Under the pieces are notes generated by a model that saw only the letters and a list, made by a program, of their open reading frames with translations, was not told the origin of the DNA and ran no database searches. Shown here one piece after another: positions 46,074 through 55,800 of a DNA stretch of 64,000 bases. Position 1 is the first letter of the stretch; each line of letters begins with the position of its first letter. The DNA lies in NCBI RefSeq assembly GCF_027943255.1, contig NC_072895.1, positions 83,392,001 to 83,456,000 of the forward strand. The letters are read 5' to 3'. The stretch is from Anastrepha obliqua. Its lineage: Eukaryota > Arthropoda > Insecta > Diptera > Tephritidae. The translations under genes and the position numbers were made by a program.

Positions 46074-46111
46074 CGACTTTTGGCCACCTTTCTTGATGCC
46101 AGCCCATAGTG
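46074..46111 (-). repeat. Right terminal inverted repeat of the Transib-like element
   Basis: The complement starts CACTATGGGCTGGCATCAAG, then AAAGGTGGCC. Followed on the plus strand by CAACG. Confidence 0.9.
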
Positions 46112-46260
46112 CAACGGCCGGGATTAGCCCACGTATCCTCTGGGTAGCTTCCGAACACCCGTTCGGGAGTGAGCTAACATGAGAAGGCGAAGCATCCCCG
46201 CATAGCTGGTTGTGCGCTGGGTTTGGGACCCGCCACTTAAAAATTTGGGACCCGCCACAT
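46112..46260. other. Right flank of the Transib-like element, probable dispersed repeat
   Basis: TTCGGGAGTGAGCTAACATG and GCGCTGGGTTTGGGACCCGC read like the untranslated part of a multi-copy dipteran retroelement. Removal of the Transib joins it to the left flank (AGCAGCTCG then CAACG then GCCGGG), indicating an insertion into one pre-existing sequence. Confidence 0.4.
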
Positions 46261-46430
46261 TAACTTGAAAAATCAACTCAACTCTAAAATCAATTTTTGC
46301 TCTAATTATAGTACTAATAATGAGTTATCAGTTAAGCCCATTATTAAAATTAAAAACCTTTCAGATGATTTTCAGTTCGAAAGTGCGGAGTGATTCCGGT
46401 CGAAATGAGGAAAATGTCCACATGTATATA

Positions 46431-46966
46431 CAGGGTTGGCCATATTAAACTGACCCATGTGGTTATTAAAAAAATATGGAAAAAGAAACATTTTTTTGTG
46501 TTTCATTGTGAAAAACATTTAATTTAGTTTAAGGAGATTCGTTTACATCACTTTTTGAATATGATATCGCGCAAGTGGTCGCCCTTAGCACGTATTTGGA
46601 TATGTACAGGGTTGGCCATCTTAAACTGACCCATGTGATTATTAAAAAAATATGGAAAAAGAAACATTTTTTTGTGTTTCATTGTGAAAAACATTTAATT
46701 TAGTTCAAGGAGATTCGTTTACATCACTTTTTGAATATGATATCGCGCAAGTGGTCGCCCTTAGCTCGTATAGCGTAATGTGCCCGTTTTTCGGCGTTTT
46801 CCATAGTTTTGGCCAGCGTCTCGGCCGATATGGCGGCTATTTCCCGTCGGATATTGGCCTTAAGTGCGCCTAGTGTCTTTGGCTTGTTGACGTAAACCTT
46901 AGATTTCAAATTACAGTAAAAAGTTATAGGGTTACTCAATGGGTCAGTTTAATATGGCCAACCCTG
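46431..46966 (-). mobile_element. Small mariner derivative with a duplicated right-hand end
   Basis: Complete element 46607-46966 (360 bp): inverted repeats CAGGGTTGGCCATCTTAAAC and, at the right, the complement CAGGGTTGGCCATATTAAAC, with TA at 46605-46606 and 46967-46968. Immediately to its left, 46431-46595 repeats 46607-46771 with few differences and is itself preceded by TA at 46429-46430. The two copies are directly joined by TTGGATATG and TA. The inside encodes only a transposase C-terminus. Confidence 0.8.
46724..46939 (-). pseudogene. Mariner transposase C-terminal remnant
   Basis: The open frame includes KPKTLGALKANIRREIAAIS and ends GDHLRDIIFKK. It matches the C-terminal block found in DD41D-type copies (KPATIxxLxxNIxREIAxI, then RGxHMxEIIF). 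Everything upstream of this block, including all catalytic residues, is absent, so the Met and first residues come from the joined terminus. Confidence 0.7.
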
Positions 46967-47034
46967 TAGATGTAAATAGTACCGCTATCAGATTTAATCT
47001 ATGCGTACTTAACTTTCTTCATATTAGGTTAAGT

Positions 47035-47225
47035 TAAGTTAAGTGGAAACGGCTCAAAGCCCATTATGATGGCGCTTGGGGAGCTTGTCCTTATCTCTCG
47101 TAAAACCACTCTGCAATTTCCTGAAATTTTAAAAGCTCCCACAGCACTGAGATCTTCCAATTCATTAAAACATTGCCCACGTCTGGATAGAAAAGGCAAT
47201 GGTACAGAAGGTGCGAAATCGTCTA
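47035..47225 (-). pseudogene. LINE 3' tail fragment
   Basis: A minus-strand frame reads CFNELEDLSAVGAFKISGNC, similar in layout to the ends of I/R1-type LINE proteins (D-L-S-x-V then L-L-R-F). It is followed by TTAACTTAACTTAACC, a simple tail at 47018-47041 that such elements often have. Short match. Confidence 0.4.
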
Positions 47226-47426
47226 TTTTTATTAACTAACAAATAAGCATTTTTAGTATCATAGATTACGCGATTTTACGCATTCTGAACCCTATACCAC
47301 AACCGGTTATTTTATTTGATAAAATCTCAAAAACTTATCATGTTGAGTTATTTCTCTATAATAAACTCACGTTATACAGAAAACTGAATAAGAGGCGAAT
47401 CGCTCAGCGCGCTTGACGTATAAGTA

Positions 47427-48296
47427 CCAGTCTATGTCAGAAAACAGGAACCGCCATTATTCATGAAATAGAAGATATACATTTAAAAATTTGCGAGTCG
47501 CAATTACTCAATAAGCCGTGTAGTCTTCATCGTTGTCGAGTATAGCCTGGCATCTTCTTCATTCTTTGAACCAGCTTTTCTGCGTAGCTCGTCGACAAAC
47601 AGAACTAGATTTTGCGAACTTGACGCAAGAGTTGCTTTAAATCATGGACTGGCCTTCCATCAGGATGCATTTTCATAGTTCCCCACACATTTTCAATGGG
47701 GTTGGCGTCTGGGGACTGGGAAGGTCATTCCAATACTGTGACTCCAATTTCTTGTTTTGTTTTTTTCTCAATGTGTTTTTCTGAGAGCAGTGATTTTGAT
47801 TATGTGGGACAGTAGGATATGTTCGCCCCCTTCAGTCGACGTTCGGTGCTGTTGATACTCACATCTATTCTCTTTTTAGCAAGAATTGTGCATGCTTGGC
47901 GTAGTTAAAAAGTTGGACGATCACTTTATTCTGTTTTTTTGTCGTTACTCGCTTCAAGCCGCGCTCGGGAGAGTCATCAACATGTTTGTACACCTTAAAC
48001 CGCTGATTCCACATCACAACAAACTTTTTTGATATTTTAATTACTTTTGCAGCAGCGGCGTAAGGTAATTTCGGCGCTTTCGAATGCATGCATAAAAATA
48101 CCGTCTCGAAACGCTTCGCGTACCTCTCACTCATTTTTGTTTGGTTGCGTTCACGGGAAAGTTTCGAACGACACTAACCTGAGTTCGCACGGACGTCGTA
48201 GCCCTTGAGTGGGACTATTATGCAGCAAAAAGAAGAACCAAATTTATCTTGAAATTAAAAGAAAAAACCGGTTATTTTCTTCTGACACAGTCAGTG
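47427..48296 (-). mobile_element. Tc1-like element, internally deleted
   Basis: Both ends show an imperfect inverted repeat: CCAGTCTATGTCAGAAAACA on the left and CTGACTGTGTCAGAAGAAAA at the right complement. The minus strand carries the N-terminal HTH gene segment (48134-47865) and, further on, the third-aspartate block of Tc1 transposases. About 870 bp remain of the usual 1.6 kb, so the middle is deleted. The TA duplication is not clear at the right side. Confidence 0.65.
47600..48134 (-). pseudogene. Tc1-like transposase fragments
   Basis: From 48134 the frame reads MSERYAKRFETVFLCMHSKA, then AAAAKVIKISKKFVVMWNQR and SPERGLKRVTTKKQNK, the paired-type HTH region of Tc1 transposases with its G-R-P-like linker. 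It stops at 47865. After the deletion another frame gives VLEWPSQSPDANPIENVW, the conserved third catalytic block (usually WPSQSPDLNPIENVW). The first and second catalytic blocks are missing. Confidence 0.75.
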
Positions 48297-48615
48297 TCAT
48301 AGCAAGAGAAGCACGCCGCTTGCAGTTACTCCGTTGTACTACACTTTTTTCGAATTTTTGTTCTTAATATTCCTATATTATTTAAAAAGTATTAGCTTTT
48401 CGATTTTTATATTATAAATCACTGTGGTTGGTTTCATAAGAATCATAGCATGAATTCAGCTTCAAATAAAGCCAGAATCATGCAAGTCGTTGTTATTTTA
48501 TTTAATAAGCCGTTAGCCCTGATAGCTTGTTTGTTGTAATTTTAATTATATTCAACAACAATAATAATTATAATAATATTTTATTTAAATCTCTTTTCTT
48601 ATCTTATCAGGTCAC
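48297..48615. other. No feature recognised
   Basis: AT-rich with AATAAT runs near 48550. Confidence 0.35.
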
Positions 48616-48619
48616 ACTA

Positions 48620-49429
48620 TACTAGGTATGCTCAATAAGTATACGACTTTTCAAATTTTACGGGCAACGTACATTCGATTTTCAATTTTTTTCTTCTGTT
48701 GTATTGCTACAAATGTGCTATACAAACATAACTATGTTTACTGTTCCAACTATATGACATATTCAGTTTATTTTCTCCCGCTACAAAGGTTGAATTTGTT
48801 TTGGCGTGCACAGGTATATTCTGGTAACGAAAAAAAAAACCATTAAAAAACCTTTTCAAAAAATTTGAATTTTTTGACTCAAAATAATCTTGCATCAACT
48901 ACTGTGCTTATCGGGCTTGGCCTCTTATAACTTTTTCTTGTTTCCAAAATAGAAAATACCAATAAAAGCACAGAGATTTGCCACAATAGTCAATTTGCCC
49001 TTCATATGGTATGACAGGAAGCGGAAAAGATGGTAATCGGTCGGTGCACGGTCCGGAGAATACGGCGCATGCTGAAGGACCTCCCATTCGAGCTCTTGGA
49101 GTGCGGCTTTGACGAGTTGTATAAAGTAGGGCCTGGTGTTGTCGTGAAGGAGTATGGTTTGACCATCTCGATCAGATATTTTTATTCGAATAGTTCTTTT
49201 ACGAGGTGTACCTGCACAATGTGGAGCTCCCTGTTGATCGTGACATTCTCTACGAACATTTCCCAATGCACCATGCCCTCCCAGTCTTACCAAACACATA
49301 TCTTGATATTCTTTGGGCAAATATATGGCTTCGGCCTATCTCCTGGAGCCACCCTATCCTTTCTTTGCTTCATATTGATGTACAAGCACCATTTCCCATC
49401 TTTTGTAACGATTCGTTACAAAAAGTGCT
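48620..49429 (-). pseudogene. Mariner (DD34D) transposase, 5' part lost at a Harbinger end
   Basis: Read on the minus strand, frames give VTNRYKRWEMVLVHQYEAKK (replacing VTGDEKW), PKPYICPKNI-type text, and RTIRIKISDRDGQTILLHDN then PYSPDRAPTDYHLFRFLSYH. The last two aspartates have DD34D spacing. The first catalytic position is Asn in TNRYKRW where TGDEKW is expected. The gene breaks off at the end of the Harbinger at 49430. The C-terminus is shortened; the last frame ends at 48925. A TATGCTCAATAAGTATACGA sequence near 48628 may be a remnant of the terminal repeat. Confidence 0.7.
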
Positions 49430-49819
49430 GGGGTGACTTTCTGTAATTCGATAGTCGACACTCGTTTGCTCGATACTTTAATTCGATATCGAATGCGCGA
49501 CGATCCCATTTTGGTTCCCGTATTTCGATATTTGTACTATCGTTTTCATATTTTCGGAAGTGTTTGAAAAGTGGTTTATAGCTGTCAAAAAGTGCATGAA
49601 AGCAGTAAAAATTAAAAGTAAATATGGAGGTATAATTGGCGTTATTTTTTTATTTTGAAAGATTTTAATGAAAGAAACTCTGCAATAAATAGTAGGAGAA
49701 TACGCGATGCGTCGAATCCAATGGAATTGCCCGATTTCTAGTAAGATTAATTCAAATTTCATTAAGTAAATATCAAAGTATTTCTATTTCACAGCTTCCA
49801 AACAAAATACCGACTGACA

Positions 49820-50230
49820 ATGGAGGTTTTTATGTACGTTCTTTGTGAAATAAACCTTAGAGAAGGACCTCCAATTTTGAGGCTAGCTGCAACGCTGGAG
49901 ATATTAGCAGGTGGCGGTTACCAGTGGCAAACTAGCGGTGCACACACAGCAGCAATGGGGCACAGTACTCTGTCGAAGATATTTCGCAGCACATTATCGT
50001 CGATGGAAGAAACTCTATGCAACCAATGGATATCTTTTGAAAAAAACTTCCAGCCGTGCAAATAGTGGTTCCATGAAATATATAACTTTCCTGGAAGTAA
50101 GTAGTGCAATATTAACGAAATTTAAATTTCTTACTATTTTCATTCATTGCAGTTGTTGGTGCCGCAGATGGTACTCATTTAATGCTGTTCAGACCTATTG
50201 AGAAACAGGAAAGGAATAGCATAGTACAAA
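49820..50230 (+). pseudogene. PIF/Harbinger transposase fragment with a conserved intron
   Basis: The frame reads LRLAATLEILAGGGYQWQTS, GAHTAAMGHSTLSKIFRSTL and WFHEIYNFPG, interrupted by a stop (TAG at about 50062). A GTAAGT...TTGCAG intron of 56 nt (50097-50152) follows, then VGAADGTHLMLFRPIEK, the first catalytic aspartate block (G-x-x-D-G-T-H) of Harbinger transposases. Splicing preserves the frame (PG|I/VVGAADGTH). The rest, including the second and third catalytic residues, is absent. The intron is a direct sign that this gene once was spliced. Confidence 0.7.
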
Positions 50231-50289
50231 CGCGATGATTGTAAATATATACCTACTTACACTAGCACATAATCCTTTTTTCTTGGAAT

Positions 50290-50449
50290 TTAACAATAAC
50301 TGTTTAACAATTCCGTTAGCTTATCGCATAACTCTTTCTTCTTCGAACGGCCATTAGCTGCACTCTGTAAGCTATTTTTAGCTAATGAATCGAGCTTATC
50401 CATATATTCCACCATTACCTTTAGTTGATCAGCATGTGTTTGTTGAGAC
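50290..50449 (-). pseudogene. Harbinger Myb/SANT-like accessory gene, 3' exon
   Basis: On the minus strand, a TTTGCATAG splice acceptor (AG at 50450-50451) precedes an open frame reading SQQTHADQLKVMVEYMDKLD, SLAKNSLQSAANGRSKKKEL and CDKLTELLNSYC, then TAA at 50290-50292. The pattern (Q-x-x-x-L-V-x-Y-M, S/K-K-K-E-L-W/C-x-x-L-T-x-x-L-N-S) is that of the Myb/SANT-like DNA-binding proteins that PIF/Harbingers encode beside their transposase. It is open to the stop, but the upstream exons are missing. Confidence 0.6.
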
Positions 50450-50689
50450 CTATGCAAATAACTATATAAAACTTAAAATTGAATTTGAAATTTTTAACTT
50501 AAATTTTGAAGAAATAAGCTGCTGAGAAATTGAAAAACGAGAGCAAAAGTGTTGTGGAGCTGTATCTATCGAACGTTCGATATAACGCTACGACATTTTT
50601 TGTTAGAGAAAGCAAACTACTTCGATTATCGTTTTTGCTCGATATCGAATTACAGAAAGCCACCCCTGTTTATGTGTGTACCTCGATGG

Positions 50690-51300
50690 CAGGCGAGATG
50701 CTGAGAAGCAGTTTGAAAGCGACTTTCCAGTTTGCGACGCTCTCTAAAGAAGTGAACCGCTTTGCAATAAGGGCTGACTACATTGATCGGAACAGATGGT
50801 AATCCGAAGGTACAATATCTGCAATGCGGCAGGTGGGGCAAGATTTCCCTCCAAATATTTCTGGACTGATGTAGCAATGCATGGCCTCGCGTTGTCATGC
50901 AGCAAATTGAGTTTGTCATGCCTACCGTTCCATTCACGCCGCTTTAGCTGCAGTCAGTAACGATCGCCAGTGATGGTTTCGGATGGTTTAAAGAGTTCAT
51001 AATAGATGAGATCCTTCTGATCGCACCAGATGCACAACATAACCTTTAAGGCATGAATAGTTCTTTCGCTGCCGATGGACCTGGTTCACCTGGCAGGCTC
51101 CAACAATTTCGACGCTTAGGGTTATCATAATAGATCCATTTTTCATAATAGATTTTTTTCTGCCGTTCAAGGAGCATCACACACGTCACCAAACGTCTGT
51201 CTATATCCCTCTCCTTCAACTGATGTTTCACCCAGTTACCTGCACTTTTCTTTAAAAGGTAATAATGAAGCATTCCCGCAAATGTTGCTTTTTCGGGACG
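50690..51300 (-). pseudogene. Degenerate mariner (DD34D), related to 4437-5215
   Basis: From 51273 the frame reads LKKSAGNWVKHQLKERDIDR, RQKKIYYEKWIYYDNPKRRN and CWSLPGEPGPSAAKEL, the linker and first catalytic block region (the D of TGDEKW lies in the degraded YEKW). Further on, WNGRHDKLNLLHDNARP-type text and SVQKYL occur in other frames. Stops and frameshifts are numerous. Wording closely follows the copy at 4437-5215, so the two belong to one mariner family. The third aspartate block is not readable. Confidence 0.65.
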
Positions 51301-53740
51301 AAGCAGACATTTTTGACGTCAAATAAAAAAGGATCTTTAAGCTTCAAACGAATGTCAACTACTGCGATCGAGACCTCACATAAACACCTTCAAAGCGCCA
51401 GTATATGACTAGAGCGAACACAAAAATATAGGTATATATATATATAATTGGCGCGTACACCCATTCGGCTACGACGGCCGCCGTTTACCCTATACCCAAT
51501 ACTTAGATATAAATACTTATATACATATATAAATATGAAACACTGGGGACCCTGTAAAATGTTATCTCGCCAACAATTGTCTTAACTTTAGCCACATCAG
51601 CACAGCTGTGTGAGCCAGAAAAGAAAGAAAAATATACTGTGAGAATAGTTAAGGAACGTAGCCCGAAGGCGAGAGAACAAATAAAAGGGAAATTAGAAGA
51701 ACGTAACTTGAATTGCCATCAGCTGACGTTGACTTTGCTGAGCTTCCGCTAAAGGCGGTAGCATACAAACTAGGTTAGCAGCACAAAACCCCTACGGCGG
51801 TCTCCAATAGCAGGTTGTGCAGGCATAAAAGTCCACACTTTATGTGACTGAAATTGGCAAGAACAAAGTGGACGGCGGCAACAATAATGGTGGAAGCAAC
51901 TGAATAGGCGACACACCATGGGCATTGGTGTTGGCGGCAGCAGCTGTTATCAACTTATATAAACCTAGAAGTGTCATGTTTATTTGCTTTTCTCGCACCA
52001 CATCCCACATTTCAAAGCTGCAACAGCTAAATGAAAAGGTTGTCTAGAAGTAGGTACGCAAAGCAATGAGCCATACAAATAGACGTCGATAATGCCCACC
52101 TCCAGCGAAAAGGCTGCGATTGGAGGACGAAATCGAGTGATCAAAGCAGTTGGGCGGTTGTATGCCTACTAGCGTCTGCTTGTCTTCTTGCTTGGCATTG
52201 TGCGACTCAGCCGGATGACACTTTTTCCGTATTTTCTCCCACATTTTGCCTTTGGGCACTCTTTCTGTCTTCCACTCCATAGGCGCATAAATTTCATCTG
52301 TAAGCCAGCTTTTCCATATGATGGACTTTGCGTCCTTGCATTTCGTATGCGGCGCGACTCCAAAGTACTTATAAGTATATGTATGTATGTATATTATCTA
52401 AGCTTTAGGGGATTTGCTCTTAAATTAGATTTAGCCAATTGCAGAATTTTTATTTCATTTCAATTTTCGCTTTTTCTTTAGCTTATTGCATGTTTAGGTT
52501 TTTAGAGCCACCGACAATTTACTTCCTTTCGCTGCTGTTACAGCATTTTGAGCATACATACATACACAAAATACATATATACATGTAAGTGTGAAAGAGT
52601 ATACAGTAGCGGTCATAAATGCAACAGCTGAGGCTAAAGCGCATTTTATGATACTTTTCTGGTAGACGATTAGGCTACTTGTTAGCATTTTTATTTTCAC
52701 CACTGTACATTTGTTTTATTTATTTGCTTTTGTGGTTGTTACTCTAATCTGATTTTTATTTTACTTTTTATTATGATTTCGTTTCGTTTATTTTTGGTTG
52801 TTGCTCTGCCTTTTCTTTACTTCTTCTTTTACTTAGCTAAGTAATCAAATTTTCTTGAATGCAACAAAAGTGATAACCAGCCTCCTTTGTTAGCATTATC
52901 GCCCCTTCTTCTATTCTGAAAATCTTTCTGTTGTGTAAAATCTACGCAGCTGCATAATTTTTATTCTTTTGGAAAGTTTAAACAAACAGGGCAATAAAAA
53001 TTCAAGAATTGTATACTCAAATAACGGCTCAGGTACGAGAAACAAAACTCATCAAAGAAAATCGAAATAAATACCAAAATTTTCAGAGTAATGGGACGTG
53101 CGCACGTGCTATTTTTCACACAGGCACACTTACAGTGCCTCTCTATGACAACCGAATGAAAGGTTTTAGTAGTGATTTTCTTTACAATTTTGAAATTGAA
53201 ATCTATTCCAGTAAGTAATGAAAGAAATGCTCAAATTCCACCCTTGATTGAACGAAGTATGTACCAAAAGTACTTGACCTTCTTCATATCGTAGCAGTTG
53301 ACAATTTTAGAGTCCTCTACCTAGTAAATGTGTCAACTGTACAGTTACAGAGGCTTTCACGATGCTCCTGTTTTATGCGTTTTTTTTTTTTGTACAAAAT
53401 ACTTTTACGCTTCTTACATTTTTCTATTGTAAGAAGAGGCGGAAAGATGGCGCGCCACTGCATATTTCGAATTTACTGTAGCAATGCTTGAGAAAGCTTA
53501 AAGTCTTACGGCTCTCTGTAGTTATATCTCTCTACAATTTTTGGTTGGTCCCAAAATTCAAAATACCTTTAAAGGATATACCGATTCGCTGGCAAAGAAA
53601 GAGTCCACAGCAGTTATGACTCTTCCGCCAAATAGCGAAGTCCAATACTGCTTTATAGGCTAGAATGGTAATTAGAATCATACATTTGAAACCATTCGCG
53701 TACGCCGGCCGTAATTCCAATACTTCCTGGCGTAAAATAT
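51301..53740. other. Mostly host-like DNA without a supported gene; SINE scraps
   Basis: At about 51436-51483 a GCGCGTACACCCATTCGGCT stretch, preceded by ATATATATAATTGG and followed by ACGACGGCCG, joins a SINE tail to a SINE head in the minus direction. Another head piece (CATTCGCGTACGCCGGCCG) lies at 53693-53711. The rest, 51500-53690, includes a GTATGTATGTATAT run at about 52379. A fragmentary minus-strand frame at 52044-52363 is not supported. Confidence 0.4.
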
Positions 53741-54145
53741 AAGTGGCAACACCATTCACAAAACACATTTTTCATTAAAATGCATTCAATCATATTGGTT
53801 TGATACCCACGTGCTAACACTTAATTCATAAGTACAGCTTTTTACTATTTTCGTATTCACAATTAGATGGCAACGCCATGCACAAGTAACTTTAAGCAAA
53901 GCTTTGTTCACTCTTTTCAATACATTTTATTTGATACCCATTTTCTAATCTGTAATTACAAATAATATATTTTGTTATTTATTTATTAGGTGGCAACGCT
54001 TTTTAGGAATATTACTGAATCAAAGATATCTTTACCCTTTTATTGATGTATGTATGCATATATTGAATATTTTTGTTGCAATAAATATATTTATGTAATC
54101 AGTTTTTCAAAAACCTAAGTGGCAACACCTGCAACACCCTCTATA

Positions 54146-55445
54146 CGAGGGGTGCTTTTTATATGTCGGGATTAGAGAACGAAAACAAATTTTAATCATC
54201 GCAAATCACTTTATTGTTTTTCAAAATATTCTCCATGAAGATCTATACACTTTTGCATGCGTTTGAACCAATTGTCGAAGCACTTTTGCCACTCTGAATG
54301 AGGTACCTCCAAAACATGCATTCTGAATGCCGCAACCGCTTCTTCAGGGGTCGAAAAACGTTGACCTCTCAGTTTGTTTTTTACGTACGGGAATAAAAAG
54401 AAGTCATTCGGTGCCAAGTCAGGACTATACGGCGGATGACCCATTAATTCGATGTTTTGGGTGCTCAAAAATGCAGTTGTTTGAGCCGATGTGTGAGAGC
54501 TCGCATTGTCCTGGTGAAGAGTGATCCGTCTTTGGTGATTGGTTTTCCTAATTTCTTGGAAGACAACTGGCAAACAAGTGGTTGTGTACCACTTAGAATT
54601 TACTGTTCTGCGTTGTTCCAGTGGTACGGTTGCGACATGTCCAGTTTTTCCGAAAAAACAGGCGACCATTTGCTTGGAAGTGCTTCGTGCGCGAACAACT
54701 TTTGTTGGATTTGGCTCATCTTAAAACCCCCTTACAGTCGACTGCTCTTTACTTTCGGGCTCATACGCGTAAATCCATGATTCATCACCTGTCACGATGT
54801 CATCGACGTGTTTCGAAGCCCCGCGATCGTATTTTTTGAGCATTTCCTTCGACCAATCGACACGAGCCTTTTTTGAGCGATTTGAGCGATTAACAAATTG
54901 TGTGGGATCCAACGCGAACAAATTTTTTTGGCAGTCAAATGTTTCTGCAAAATTGAATGTAAGCTGGTCCCAGTAATGTCTAAGATTGTCTCAATCTCAC
55001 GATAGGTCACATGACGATCTTGCAATATCAGTTCGTGCACAGCATCAATGGTTTTTGGAACAACAACTGATTTTGGACGACCTTCACGAAATTCGTCTTC
55101 GAGTGAACTACGACCACGATTGAATTCACCATACCATCGATAAACACTGGTCCTTGATGAAGCTTCATCGCCAAAAAATGAATTAAGTTAATCCAAGGAA
55201 TGTTGCTGAGTTAATCCACGTCGAAAGTTGTAAAAAATAATCGCACGAAAATGTTCACGATTTAATTCCATTTTTGGACCGAGGTGAATCTTTTAAGTTA
55301 CTGTAAACAACACAAATAGCGCTGGTATTTCAAAACGTTGTGAGTACGTAAAAGCCAAAAAATGTCAAACTTTGCGATACAGCTGTCAGTTGCCAGATTG
55401 CAACACCAGGGTTGCCAAATCCCGACACATAAAAGGCACCCCTCG
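54146..55445 (-). mobile_element. Mariner (DD34D), full length, inside the 125-bp repeat array
   Basis: Ends CGAGGGGTGCTTTTTATATG (54146) and the complement CGAGGGGTGCCTTTTATGTG (right) match over 28 bp with two mismatches. TA duplications are at 54144-54145 and 55446-55447. Length 1300 bp. The transposase on the minus strand is recognisable over its whole length. Confidence 0.9.
54211..55271 (-). pseudogene. Mariner (DD34D) transposase with two stops and a frameshift
   Basis: The protein starts MELNREHFRAIIFYNFRRGL at 55271. A stop (TAA, 55188-55190) follows residue 27. The frame continues through SVYRWYGEFNRGRSSLEDEF, REGRPKSVVV and TYREIETILDITGTSLHSIL. A frameshift near 54900 leads to SKKARVDWSKEMLKKYDRGA and DIVTGDESWIYAYEPESKEQ; a stop (54721-54723) replaces a conserved Gln. 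The last segment has ITLHQDNASSHTSAQTTAFL, PPYSPDLAPNDFFLF and CIDLHGEYFEKQ. All three catalytic aspartates are present with DD34D spacing. Only three lesions, so it is fairly recent. Confidence 0.88.
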
Positions 55446-55800
55446 TATCTTCATATTTAAAAGAAATTTTTGTTATCAGTAAAATTCAATAAAGTTCATG
55501 TGGCAACGCTATAATTTTTTTTTTTTTTTTAATAAATTCTTCTGACAAATATTTTCCTTGGAGCCCATGCTGTAATACTCATGTTTAGTTTTTAATGAGC
55601 TTTCTTTTAATTTAAACAGATTTCTTTTCGAGTTTTATAGTTTTTTAAAGTAAGTGGCAACGCAATAAAAAAAATGTTTTTGTTGAACAAAATTTTCTTA
55701 CAAAAATTTATTTTCATGCCAACGCTGAAAATCTTCAGTATACTTTTTACAAACTCCTCTTTTTTATACGAATAGGCGGCAACACTCTACACATAAAACA

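Larger units (their letters stand above)
42309..46111 (-). mobile_element. Transib-like element (RAG1-related transposase), complete ends
   Basis: Both ends start CACTATGGGCTGGCATCAAG (20 identical bases) and continue with lower identity to about 38 bp. CACTATG fits the CAC-W-A-T-G start of Transib ends, which resemble the RAG heptamer. A 5-bp target duplication CAACG lies at 42304-42308 and 46112-46116; Transib insertions make 5-bp, GC-richer duplications. Length is 3803 bp. The minus strand encodes a RAG1-like transposase; 121-bp tandem repeats fill the left part downstream of the gene. Confidence 0.9.
49430..50666 (+). mobile_element. PIF/Harbinger-type element, internally deleted, with convergent genes
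   Basis: Ends match as inverted repeats: GGGGTGACTTTCTGTAATTC at 49430 and GGGGTGGCTTTCTGTAATTC in the right complement, extending to about 27 bp with CGATA. Subterminal TTCGATA repeats lie at both sides. No TWA target duplication is visible. The transposase lies on the plus strand and a Myb/SANT-like ORF on the minus strand, in the convergent arrangement known for Harbingers. At 1237 bp it is much shorter than the usual 3 kb. Confidence 0.75.
53744..55800. repeat. Tandem repeat array 2, units of about 125 bp with a GGCAAC hallmark
   Basis: TGGCAAC or CGGCAAC occurs at 53744, 53868, 53991, 54120, then after the mariner at 55501, 55655 and 55777. Spacings are 124, 123, 129, then (mariner subtracted, 1302 bp) 79, then 154 and 122. 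Units share AT-rich bodies with GATACCCA and TTTTTCA-like text. The array is the same type as 30655-31020, and the mariner interrupts it. Confidence 0.7.
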
